From JBNJEM01 sp051745935 (lineage in GTDB: Bacteria; Planctomycetota; Planctomycetia; Pirellulales; Pirellulaceae), in the NCBI GenBank assembly GCA_051745935.1, contig JBNJEM010000308.1, positions 1 through 9,068 on the forward strand: DNA of 9,068 bases. Reading direction: 5' to 3'. The notes under the pieces are model-generated. The model saw only the letters and a program-made list of their open reading frames with translations. It ran no database searches and was not told the DNA's origin. The translations under genes and the position numbers were made by a program. Position 1 is the stretch's first letter. Every line of letters starts with the position of its first letter. Of the stretch, positions 1 to 8,300 are shown one piece after another.

Positions 1-101
1 TCCGGTTGTTGGGTGAGTAGCCGCAGGTAGTCGCCGGAATCCGGCTCGGGGGCGTAAAGCTTGAGCAACGCCGACGTGTCCCAGTAAATCGCATTGGCCA
101 T
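1..101 (-). CDS. vapC: PIN-domain toxin (VapC-like), N-terminal part only
   Basis: Only the first 33 residues are present; the rest lies beyond the left edge. The protein begins MANAIYWDTSALLKLY, the typical first strand and helix of a PIN-domain ribonuclease. D8 is the expected first metal-binding acidic residue, followed by T9 and S10. PIN toxins of type II systems cleave RNA, often tRNA or rRNA, using Mg2+ or Mn2+ held by three or four acidic residues; only the first is visible here. The ATG lies 3 bp after the stop of a Phd/YefM-type antitoxin gene, the usual antitoxin-then-toxin order. A GAGGAG sequence 12 bases upstream, inside the end of the antitoxin gene, can serve as ribosome binding site. 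The fold and gene order are well supported. The target RNA, and whether the toxin is intact, cannot be seen. Confidence 0.85.
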   Translation of the reverse strand, partial: MANAIYWDTSALLKLYAPEPDSGDYLRLLTQQP

Positions 102-104
102 GAA

Positions 105-362
105 TCACAATCGCTCCTCGCGCAGCTCATCCCAACACCGTTGCGAAGTCGCCTTGGGCTGCCTCTTGCGAGCCGCCTGGGCAGCCCTGCCGAGTTCGGC
201 TGCCCACTCTTCCCGTCCGAAGTTCCGCGCTTCTTTTGGCACCAGGCAGGTTAAGCGGGCCGTTGGCCGCCCCCGCACGGTGATCACGATTTCCTCGCCG
301 TCGGCTGCGAGTTGCACCAGTTGGCTCAAATTGCTTTTGGCTTCACGTAGATTGGTAATCAT
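105..362 (-). CDS. Phd/YefM-type antitoxin of a type II toxin-antitoxin pair
   Basis: An 85-residue protein. The N-terminal part (MITNLREAKSNLSQLV, then EEIVITVRGRPTARL at about residues 24-37) is the Phd/YefM DNA-binding fold. In this family that part dimerises on the operon promoter and represses it. Residues about 45-85 are charged and Ala/Arg/Glu-rich (REEWAAELGRAAQAARKRQ) and should form the flexible helix that wraps the toxin. The frame is open further upstream, but family alignment starts at this methionine, and a near-consensus promoter ends exactly in front of it. No clear Shine-Dalgarno sequence precedes the ATG, which fits a leaderless message. The gene is followed after 3 bp by a PIN-domain toxin. 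Phd-type antitoxins are commonly paired with PIN toxins, so the pair is VapBC-like in function even though the antitoxin is of the Phd/YefM fold. Confidence 0.88.
   Translation of the reverse strand: MITNLREAKSNLSQLVQLAADGEEIVITVRGRPTARLTCLVPKEARNFGREEWAAELGRAAQAARKRQPKATSQRCWDELREERL
114..119 (-). promoter_or_regulatory. Shine-Dalgarno sequence of the toxin gene, inside the antitoxin gene
   Basis: The minus strand reads GAGGAG here, 12 bases before the toxin ATG. It overlaps the last codons of the antitoxin (the REERL end). The spacing is somewhat long. It supports translation of the toxin from the same mRNA as the antitoxin, with coupling possible because the two frames are only 3 bp apart. 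Confidence 0.5.
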
Positions 363-368
363 GTGGTC

Positions 369-397
369 ATTGTAGTCACTTTCGCAAGATGTGTCAA
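369..397 (-). promoter_or_regulatory. Near-consensus sigma-70 promoter of the toxin-antitoxin operon
   Basis: On the minus strand TTGACA (397-392) is followed by a 17-bp spacer and TACAAT (374-369). That is a perfect -35 box and a 5-of-6 -10 box at the optimal distance. Six bases separate the -10 box from the A of the antitoxin ATG at 362, so the predicted transcription start is the start codon itself. A 9-bp imperfect tandem repeat (TGACTACAA, then TGACCACAT; 361-378) covers the -10 box and start codon and could be an operator for the antitoxin. The operator role is inferred. Confidence 0.72.
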
Positions 398-402
398 CGG
401 GG

Positions 403-431
403 AAGGAAAAGGCGTCAGCACTCTTTTCCTT
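403..431. repeat. Inverted repeat, 9-bp perfect stem with 11-base loop
   Basis: The arms AAGGAAAAG (403-411) and CTTTTCCTT (423-431) are perfect reverse complements. The element lies in the 170-bp gap between the stop of the GH42-like gene and the antitoxin, about 100 bases past that stop and just upstream of the antitoxin -35 box. It may act as a terminator or 3' end structure for the large gene. However, its stem is A/T-rich and no U-run follows it on the minus strand, so it is not a classical intrinsic terminator. A role as a regulatory site for the toxin-antitoxin promoter is also possible. Confidence 0.4.
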
Positions 432-532
432 TTGCAGGGTCGCGGTTGGAATGGCTACAGCGGATATTGCGGTCTGATCCCATATCTCCACGCCAGCGTC
501 ATTCCCTGAATTGGTCCGTGTGGCCTCTGTCC

Positions 533-3500
533 TCATTGTCCGGGCGCGAGGACTTCCACTGTCGCCTCGCAGTTGACACCGGTGGCCACGTCGGTCACGA
601 CGACCTTCCAATCGCCGGGTTGATCATTGCGAGCGAGCTGGACTTCCGTCGTTGCCGTGGGTTTGTCGATGAGCAGCTTCCGCGTGTAGTGCGAAGCGGC
701 CGTGCCATCCGGTTCGAACCAGGCCACACGCAGACAATGTTGTCCCGCGAGTCGCTCGCCCGCCACGTTCAACGTAAGCTCCATGGGCACCGCCTCGCCG
801 GCGGTAACTTGTTCCGGAACCTGCAAACCCACCGATTCCACCACGTCGGGCAGGCAGGCCAGGAGGGTTGGATCCCCTGGTTTGAGTGTCACCTCCACGT
901 GCTTCAGGCGGCCAAGTCGCTTGCCGGCCCGCGCGTCATGGACCTCCGCCGCCTCCGGCAGGCTTATCGTGGCACGTGATGGCTTCGGTGACGCGCGGTT
1001 TTCTTCCTTGAGCACGGCCACGTAGTGAATTGAGCCGCTCCGGAACAGAACGACTTCGCAATCACCGAGTTCCGTCTCCTCCTGCGTCACCTTTACTCGT
1101 GGCTGCACGTCGTGGTCTTTCAGCAGCTTTCGAAACAGGCGCAAAACGGGCAGCGATTCCTTGCTCGCGTGCAGCGATGTATAGTCATCGACGCGGGCGT
1201 TCAGTAACACACCGGTGCCCTGTTGGTGCTGGTTGACCAGCACGGCGGGTGCCTTGCCCCCGGTGCCCCAGGCGGTCGCCCCGTCGATTTGGAACTGGCA
1301 GCGAGCCAACGGCAGTGGCAGGGTTCCGCTTAACTCTTGATGTGTCAGTTCGATCGGGCCGCCCTCGGGCGATTCAGCCGCCGATTGGGTTCCGGAGCGG
1401 ATGCCAAACGGCGCGTCAAGTTGGCCGGCGGGTAGCGGCTGACAATGGTCGTCGAGGGTGCCGGGTACCCGGTCGGCGATGACCAATCCCCCCTGACGGA
1501 CAAACGACCGGATGTGTTTCGCTTCGGTCGCCGAGAGCGCCGTGCTACCGGGAAGCAGCAACACGCGATAATCTCCAAGCATACCCTGCTCGACTTGTTT
1601 GTTGGAGACCATGTCGTATTGCAGCCCGAGGTCTTCCATGGCCAGCGCGAACCCCCATTGCGCGGAGGCCAGATTGTGTCCTTGCAGGGTTGCCGCATGA
1701 ACGCTCGGCTGGCTGTAGTGGACCGCGATGCCATCCTGCAAACGCTTTGCATTCAGCAACAGCTTGTCGATCCCGCCACGGATCTCGGCGTGAGTGTTTT
1801 GCATCCATTCAAGCTGAGGGGCGGGGCGCAGATCCGGAAACAGCAACGCGGGACCGCAATGGTACGACGTCCAGTACCAACTGCTGTTATGCTGGTGCAA
1901 CAGCAGATGCCAGGCGATGCGGTTCGCGGCGGTCTCGCCGCGATTGCCGATGCGATTGTACCATGCCCCGCGGATCGAGTCGGGTTGGTGCCAGCAACGG
2001 ATGTATTCCAATTGCCAAAACCGACTGGCATAGACCTCGTTGAGATCGCACGCGCGGCAGAGCTCGTAAAAGTCGTAGCCGTGATGGCTGTTCAACGAAA
2101 AGACGCCGTCAAAGCCCACCCGGGCTTTCGGATCGCCGCGGCGAATCGCATCGCGGCCGGCCACGTGCGCGGCCGTGAACACCCGATCCATGTACATCCG
2201 ATGATCGGCCCATCGCGGCCAATGCGGCGGGGTGTCCTTCACGTCTTCCAAGGTCGCTGGCACCACCTCGTCCCAGGCCGTGTAATCTTGATGCCATGCG
2301 TCATTCAACGCCTCCAGTGAGCCGTAACGCGACTTAAGTTCTTCGCGAAATCCAGCCAGGCAGGTCGGTGAAATGCACACGTCATGCGTGCCGCGAATCA
2401 GATAGTTTTCATCCCCCAGGGTGTAGGCCACTGGCCCGTACGGCGCCGCGCCCGCCGCCCGCTCCGCCAGGCCCTCCGCCCACGGTTTCATATGGTCTGG
2501 ATCGGTTAAACAGGGTTTACGCACTCGGTCTTCACCCCGATCGCTGTGAATCCGGGTCGAATAGGGAATGCTTTTCAGATTCCAACGGCTCGCACTCTTA
2601 CCATGAACCGCCGCCCGCGCCCGGTTCGCGCCCGTCAGTCCGACACTATCGATCCAATCGACACCGTGGCGCGCGAGTTCCCGCAGAATGTAGTTGCTGA
2701 CGGCATTGTTTCCAGCCGAGGCCCATGCGAGAAAGTGGAAACCATCCACGTCGGCATCCGGTACGGTCAATGGTTCCACGTGCTGATCGAGCAGCTTTCC
2801 GTCCTGGTAGAGCCGAGCTCGCAATTGGTGAAGTACCGTGACTGGATGGTCCAGAGGCAATTTGATCGCCGTGTCGTGCTCTTCTGGGGCCAGTTTTCGC
2901 AACACGAGTTGCCGCGATAACGCGTCGACCAACTCGACCTCCAAGGTGGCTTCGGCCGGCACGTCGCTCAAGCGAACCTGGCCTTGGACAACATCGCCAG
3001 CGGCGAGCACGTCCGAGCGAAGATCGATGCTTTGAATCCGCGGTAGATCTTCCCCTTGGCTGCGAAACCCGGTGGCCCATCCCAGGCATTTCTTCTCCTT
3101 TACCACTCGCACGCTGACCAGGCACGGCCCCGTCTTGGGTTCCAGTGGAGGCAACGTCAGCTGCGTGCCACCGGCCGACAGCGAGCGAGTGAGGACGGTG
3201 CGCTGTCGAAGTGATCGTTCCGGCGCGTCGCAAAGCACTTCAACGGAGACGTTTGGAAACGCCTTGTCGGCTTGAAGGCTGACCTGGCCGCCCTCCGCAT
3301 CCACGTGCACCCGAACGGGCGTCGTTCTCTGGCTTGCCCAAAGCATCGCCTCGGCGACCAGGCTGTGGTAGTAATCGTAGTAGTCCAGCGCGAACGGGTC
3401 TTCGTGGTTCAAGATGGGCGTGAAGCAGGCTCGGGAGTGCCTGCGAGCGGTCGGCCAATGCAGCACCAGTACTCGTCCTTCCCCCAATTGATACGCCGTC

Positions 3501-5215
3501 GCCAGCGGATTTCCGTCCCGCGACATCTCCTTCAACACGGGCAGCCGCGTTGCCGGCACGACCTCCGGCTTCCAGTCGGCCGGCTTTAACTCTTGCTTGC
3601 AATCAGCCAGCAGATCGTCGGCGCATCCAAACAACATCAGTCCACTTCCCTGGCGAACTTTGTCCAGCAAACGCCCCCGCAAATGGTCCGGGATCGCTTT
3701 GGCATGGACGCCGCTGACGACCACGCAATCAGTCTCCTGGGACAGTTTCTTTGAAAAGTCGGCCAAAATGTCGGTTTTGTTTTTCCGCGTATAGCCATAC
3801 ACGTCGTAGGAATCGTACAAGTACATGGACCACGAATCGAACACCATGCCGGCTTCGGCGAACGGCACGGTGCGATACCGCAGATCCAGCCGCTGAGCGA
3901 GTTCAACCACCTCACGCTGCAACCACCGGGGCGCGAGGATCAAGGTGTTGACCGGACCGCCAGCCAACGGCCGCCCCCAGGGAACGTGCGGTGTCACGAC
4001 TTCGCGGGTCACTTCATCATAAGGCGTTGGCCGGCGGCGTTCGGCCACTTGACGCGCGAGATGCTCGCGTCGAGGTGCTGGTATCCGTGCCTCTGGCAGC
4101 GGTTCCGCCAACCAGTCGGCGGAAGCTACTGTTTCCAGGTCCTCGCTGATGATCGCTCCACCGTCGCGCAAATACGATCGGAGCTCTTTCAGATTGTTGT
4201 CCGGGGTGAAGTCCCACAGCGCAACCGTAATTTGCCGTACGCCTGGTTTGGTTTGCAGCGTGGGACTGACGGCATAGGTTCCCAAACCGACCTTTACCGG
4301 CTCAACCTCGTCCGGAACGTACGCGAAAGCGCACGGGCCGCTGAACGCCGGATCGCCCACCATCCGCTTATCGTGGAACATGACCCATTTCTCTTTGGCT
4401 GGATCGAGCTTGGGACTAGCCGGGGCGTCCAGCTCGCGAGTGGCCGTAACCATCGCGCGGCTGCGAGGCTCTGAAAAGTCCTGGGGATATGCCGTCAGAC
4501 GGACCTGAAGCCTTTCGGCATCGGTTTCCGGTGGCAGGGCGACCTGAACGAGCAGTTTATCGTCACCGCCGCGCATGGCGACACGAATATGCACCGGCCC
4601 CTTGGCCGTGGGCCAAGTCCCTTCAAGCAATGCGTCTGGGCCGGTTGAACGCACGACGCGAAACGTGCCCGGAATATCGTGCAGGCTGATGTCATCGACC
4701 CGCACGCGCAGAAAACTTTGCCGGTACCAGTTCGCGCTGCTGGGCGACACCATCCCGAGGGTCAGGTTCCCGCCGCGGAACGCCCACAGTTCGGAAGTGC
4801 ATTGGCCTTCCGGAGCATCGGCTGGAATGTCGATGTTGTAGTCCAGTCCGTAAGCGGCGAAGTTACTGGCAAAGTCGAAGCTCTTGCGAACCATCTTCGC
4901 CTTGCCCGACGAACTGCTTTCCGACTCCACATCCAAAAAGGCAAGCTCGTCGGCGCCAACCGATGCGTGGGCGAGGAGCGCGAATGCGAACAAAGCCCAC
5001 GTCACCCATCTGGGCCAGCGGTCGTTCCCGAACGCGCCGCGCGTGGTGAGGGAGAGAGACGCGGCGCGGTATCCAAGAGCTAGACGCCTAAGGCGGCAGG
5101 GCCGCCAACCAAATAGGGACGCTGCACAGGGATGGATCGCTCCCGTTGGTCGCTCACGCCAAGCATGCGGGCGCCATGCGCGCATATTACACCGTAACAC
5201 TCTAATACGAGACAT
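533..5215 (-). CDS. Giant exported protein with GH42-like barrel and trimerisation domain
   Basis: A 1560-residue protein. I chose the start at 5215 because AAGGAGGA lies 5 bases upstream; the frame is open for 96 more codons before it. A hydrophobic segment at about 70-82 (WALFAFALLA) followed by SVGA|DE at 88 indicates export, after an unusually long 69-residue N-region. Domains, approximate: beta-rich 89-310; amidotransferase/ThuA-like alpha-beta fold 420-620; two Ig-like modules 625-825; GH42-like (beta-galactosidase type) barrel 826-1155; GH42 trimerisation-like domain 1161-1250; beta-rich 1270-1455; C-terminal Ig-like domain 1458-1560. Barrel evidence is YTLGDEN, with E936 in the acid/base position, and then a GH42-like stretch (FREELKSRYGSLEALNDAW). 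The nucleophile glutamate is not evident: GAWYN stands at 1083-1087. The protein likely acts on glycans in the periplasm or outside, but substrate and activity are unknown. It lies 143 bp downstream of the propeller gene on the same strand. Confidence 0.85.
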   Translation of the reverse strand: MSRIRVLRCNMRAWRPHAWRERPTGAIHPCAASLFGWRPCRLRRLALGYRAASLSLTTRGAFGNDRWPRWVTWALFAFALLAHASVGADELAFLDVESESSSSGKAKMVRKSFDFASNFAAYGLDYNIDIPADAPEGQCTSELWAFRGGNLTLGMVSPSSANWYRQSFLRVRVDDISLHDIPGTFRVVRSTGPDALLEGTWPTAKGPVHIRVAMRGGDDKLLVQVALPPETDAERLQVRLTAYPQDFSEPRSRAMVTATRELDAPASPKLDPAKEKWVMFHDKRMVGDPAFSGPCAFAYVPDEVEPVKVGLGTYAVSPTLQTKPGVRQITVALWDFTPDNNLKELRSYLRDGGAIISEDLETVASADWLAEPLPEARIPAPRREHLARQVAERRRPTPYDEVTREVVTPHVPWGRPLAGGPVNTLILAPRWLQREVVELAQRLDLRYRTVPFAEAGMVFDSWSMYLYDSYDVYGYTRKNKTDILADFSKKLSQETDCVVVSGVHAKAIPDHLRGRLLDKVRQGSGLMLFGCADDLLADCKQELKPADWKPEVVPATRLPVLKEMSRDGNPLATAYQLGEGRVLVLHWPTARRHSRACFTPILNHEDPFALDYYDYYHSLVAEAMLWASQRTTPVRVHVDAEGGQVSLQADKAFPNVSVEVLCDAPERSLRQRTVLTRSLSAGGTQLTLPPLEPKTGPCLVSVRVVKEKKCLGWATGFRSQGEDLPRIQSIDLRSDVLAAGDVVQGQVRLSDVPAEATLEVELVDALSRQLVLRKLAPEEHDTAIKLPLDHPVTVLHQLRARLYQDGKLLDQHVEPLTVPDADVDGFHFLAWASAGNNAVSNYILRELARHGVDWIDSVGLTGANRARAAVHGKSASRWNLKSIPYSTRIHSDRGEDRVRKPCLTDPDHMKPWAEGLAERAAGAAPYGPVAYTLGDENYLIRGTHDVCISPTCLAGFREELKSRYGSLEALNDAWHQDYTAWDEVVPATLEDVKDTPPHWPRWADHRMYMDRVFTAAHVAGRDAIRRGDPKARVGFDGVFSLNSHHGYDFYELCRACDLNEVYASRFWQLEYIRCWHQPDSIRGAWYNRIGNRGETAANRIAWHLLLHQHNSSWYWTSYHCGPALLFPDLRPAPQLEWMQNTHAEIRGGIDKLLLNAKRLQDGIAVHYSQPSVHAATLQGHNLASAQWGFALAMEDLGLQYDMVSNKQVEQGMLGDYRVLLLPGSTALSATEAKHIRSFVRQGGLVIADRVPGTLDDHCQPLPAGQLDAPFGIRSGTQSAAESPEGGPIELTHQELSGTLPLPLARCQFQIDGATAWGTGGKAPAVLVNQHQQGTGVLLNARVDDYTSLHASKESLPVLRLFRKLLKDHDVQPRVKVTQEETELGDCEVVLFRSGSIHYVAVLKEENRASPKPSRATISLPEAAEVHDARAGKRLGRLKHVEVTLKPGDPTLLACLPDVVESVGLQVPEQVTAGEAVPMELTLNVAGERLAGQHCLRVAWFEPDGTAASHYTRKLLIDKPTATTEVQLARNDQPGDWKVVVTDVATGVNCEATVEVLAPGQ
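5092..5106. repeat. Short GC-rich hairpin inside the N-terminal coding region
   Basis: GGCGGC (5092-5097) and GCCGCC (5101-5106) pair across a 3-base loop. It lies within the codons for the Arg-rich segment ahead of the signal-peptide core of the GH42-like protein, in a stretch that looks unlike the rest of the gene. In GC-rich DNA such a short stem can arise by chance. It is listed because it marks the middle of a possible inserted repeat. Confidence 0.25.
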
Positions 5216-5220
5216 GATGG

Positions 5221-5228
5221 TCCTCCTT
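5221..5228 (-). promoter_or_regulatory. Very strong Shine-Dalgarno sequence of the GH42-like gene
   Basis: The minus strand reads AAGGAGGA, a full complement of the usual 16S anti-Shine-Dalgarno core, 5 bases before the ATG at 5215. This decides the start codon among the in-frame candidates (upstream ATG codons, ATG at residue 11, GTG at residue 71). The 143-bp gap 5216-5358 shows no convincing promoter or terminator, so read-through from the propeller gene is plausible. Confidence 0.8.
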
Positions 5229-5358
5229 TGGCAAGAAAGGGAAGCGCGGAAAGCCGAGTATCCGCCCGTGTCGTTTTGCCCGTTGGCAGCCTTCGCGCGC
5301 TCCCCCAACAGCCCATGTCGTTTTTGGACTCCGGGTTGTCTCGGTCCCGATGATCCGT

Positions 5359-8300
5359 TCATTGTTTTCCGTAACACAACACTGTCCCGTTCTCCGTGGA
5401 CAAATACAGCCGTTTCCGGGCCGCCGCCACGCCGTCGAAAACCGGGGGGCTGGCCAGCTCGTATTCGGCGAGCCGCTCGCCGTCGGTCGCGGAAACCGCC
5501 CACAGCTTCGCGCCCAGCTTTCCCTCGAACGCCGCGTACGGGTCGTCCTCCGGCACGAGGTCCGGTGGGCCGGCCAGAAAAAGCGTTTCACCCGCCAGCA
5601 CCATGGCCCTCGCCCGGACGGGGATCTTCACCGACCAGCGTTTCGCGTGTTTCGGACGGTCGTTGGCAAACAGCGTGTAGCCCTTCCGGCCGGGCACGAA
5701 GATGGCCCGCGAGTGACGCGCGGTACCGGGAAACGGTTTCACGCCGCACGCGGTCTCCTCGTCGAAGACCAGCAGCTTGGACTGTGACCTGCCGTCGACG
5801 GACCAATAGGTCTGGTTGAACCAACTATCGTCGAGCAGGCCGGCGACGGACATCAGGTGAGCGCCCACGGACTGATGCTCCCGTTTCCCCCGCTTTTCCG
5901 GCAAGTCCTCCACGGCGCTGCGGTATTTCAGACTGTCCGGCGCGAACTTGAGATGCCGCATGTAGACGTGGGTTCCGTTGCCCACGAGGACGTCGGGCAG
6001 CGCCCCGAGGGCCTCCGGGGGCATGTCGTAGCGCATCAGGCTTTCGACCATGTCGCCGGTTTTCGGATCGATGCTGTCGATCCGCCGTTTTTGAAGGACG
6101 TCGCCGGTTGCCGGGTCGACCGCGTACACGAGGATTCCACCGTCGAGGAAGGAGGACCGCCCCGCCGCGAAATAGGCCGTTCCGTTCTGGACCAGAATGT
6201 TCCCATGGATCGGCCATGTCGATTCCAACTGGCCGCGGTTCATCATCCGCCGTTCTTGCGGCGCGCCCCGGCGGCGCCAGACGAGCTTGCCGTCGCCCGC
6301 CCGTAGGCAGTATACCCAGCCGTCAGCGGACCCGAACAGCACCAGGCCCCGGTAGACGGTCGGCGGTGTGTCGACCCTCGCCCCGGCCGTGTACTTCCAG
6401 AGGGGCTTTCCTCCGTCGGCGCTGAGTGCCCACACGATATGCTTGTTGCACGAAGCCACGAAGACCTTATCCTCGGCGATCACCGGACTGGTCACGCGGC
6501 CGCCGATCGTCGTCTCCCACGCCATCTCAAGCTCGGGCTCGACCGCCGTCGTGGCGGAACCGCTCCGGGCGGCGTCGTGCCGATAAGTCGGCCAGTTTTC
6601 CGAATCCGCGTTGCTGGAATCCGAAAGCGCGGCTCCGTAAGCCGGGCCCTTCTGAAAAGGCGTGCCTCCGCCCGTTTTGCCTTGTGCGTGGTCCGCTCTT
6701 TCAGGCGCGAGCGCCCAGAATCCATTAAGTTTCGCGGTAATGTAGCAGACGCAGGGGTGGGGCGGCGCGTAAAGCAACCCGTTGCACGGCAAGATCCCGT
6801 AGCGGCACGTTCCCCGGACCCAGTGGTGCCGCAGATTCTCCTCCGACTGGAGGTCGATGAACTCCACGCCACGCCGGCCGGTCAGCACGTAGTTCGTCGT
6901 TGCCTTGTTGCGGTAACATCGGTGGTGGTGCCCCTGCACGAGTGCTTCTTCCGTCGAGACACTTCGCTGCGTCTTGCCCGTCTTCGGGTCCACGGCGTGC
7001 ATCAGGAATTCCTCGTCGTCATGTATCCACAACCGGCCGTCGATGATGAACAGGTCGCCCGGATTGTAGTGGCCCCAGATTCCGCAATCGCGAGTCCAAA
7101 GCACCTCGCCCGTCTCCGCGGAAAGTCCCATCAGGTCGGCATGGGCCGGCACGTCCCAAGGCAGTCGCTTCACGGTGGGGTCCGGTTCCGTGAAGAGCAC
7201 AACGCCGTCGTGATAGAGAAGACTGAACAAGTTCGTGAAATAGTAACTTCCGTAGGTCACCGGCTTCTCTCGCGGCGGCCGGTCTTTCCGCCACAGCCGC
7301 TTCCCGGTGCGCAAATCGAGCGCCACCAGGGCGTTTTCTTCGACCAGGAACACCTTGTCGCCTCCGGCCACCATCGTCAAATGGGTGACCCGTTCGATGG
7401 CATCGGCCTTCGAGGCGGCCCCTTCGAAGCCCTCGGTCCGCCAAAAGACCTCGCCCGTCTCGGCGTCGATCGCCGTCACCGCCTTCTCGACCGGCGGTTT
7501 TTCGTCGATACGTCCCGGTCCCTGGGGCGCCGTGTTGAGCGATAACACGAGCGTTCCGTCCTCATAAAGGATTTCGTCGGTGAACTCGGTCTCCGGGTAG
7601 GTCATGACGGTTTGCCCGGTTGCCCCGTCCAGCGCCGTCAGCGGCGCGTTGAATCCAAGCGTCGCATACACGCGGTCGCCGATGGCGACGACGCGCCGGG
7701 AAATGTGCGTGGGGTGATTCCAACGCCCATTGCCGTGGGAATGGTCTCCCCAATACTTCCATCCCCATTCGTCGATCGGCCGCTTCCACAAGAGTTTTCC
7801 GTTGAAGGCGTCCCGCGCGACCAGGTTCCACCGGTCGGGTAGGCCGTCCACGCCAGCCGGCGCCTCGTTGATGATCGCGAACAATCGCCCGCGCGACGAC
7901 ACCATCGCCTCGAGGCTTGGCGTGGTTTCGTGATGGCGTTGCCACCGCGGTTCCGCGACCCACTGGGCACGGCGCGGCGGGCCAACCACCGTGTCCTCCG
8001 CCACGGCGTTACCGTCGGCCCCGTGCAGCCAGTGGGTCCACTCGTCGATCTCTTTCGGACGAGGCTTGACCATCCTCACCCAACGACTCTCACCTCCGAC
8101 AACTTCGACCCGATCCATACCCGCCGCCGTCGCCCGAGCCACGAGGTCCGCCGCCTTCGCCGGTTCGCGAGCGCCGAGGTAGGCCACGCCGTTGGGGCAG
8201 AGGACGCGAACGAGTTCCTCGGCTGAGAATCCGTCCTCCCCGACCATGGGCAGGCCATCCGCGACCAGCAGGTTCACCAGGTTTTCCGTGTAAGGCAACG

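Noticed and set aside
363..611. Extension of the antitoxin frame upstream to 168 residues
   Set aside because: The added part does not resemble the family, covers the promoter and the inverted repeat, and overlaps the end of the GH42-like gene. The Phd/YefM fold starts at the methionine at 362.
1445..2320. A 291-residue plus-strand frame inside the GH42-like gene
   Set aside because: It lies antisense to a clearly conserved GH42-like barrel and trimerisation domain. Long antisense frames are expected in GC-rich coding DNA.
5080..5316. A 78-residue minus-strand frame in the gap between the two large genes
   Set aside because: It overlaps the start of the GH42-like gene in another frame, has no ribosome binding site and matches no family I know. 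It is probably only a shadow of the possible repeat in this region.
5324..5352. Possible terminator after the propeller gene (CGGG / CCCG stem)
   Set aside because: The stem is only 4 bp with a 10-base loop and no U-run follows, so it is not credible as an intrinsic terminator.
5216..5503. Longer form of the GH42-like protein starting at 5503 (96 extra residues)
   Set aside because: It would overlap the end of the propeller gene, reads as low-complexity Arg/Gly sequence, and ignores the strong Shine-Dalgarno sequence at 5221-5228.
6439..7545. A 368-residue plus-strand frame inside the propeller gene
   Set aside because: It is antisense to several clear PQQ-type blades, and its translation is Arg/His/Pro-rich with no recognisable domain.
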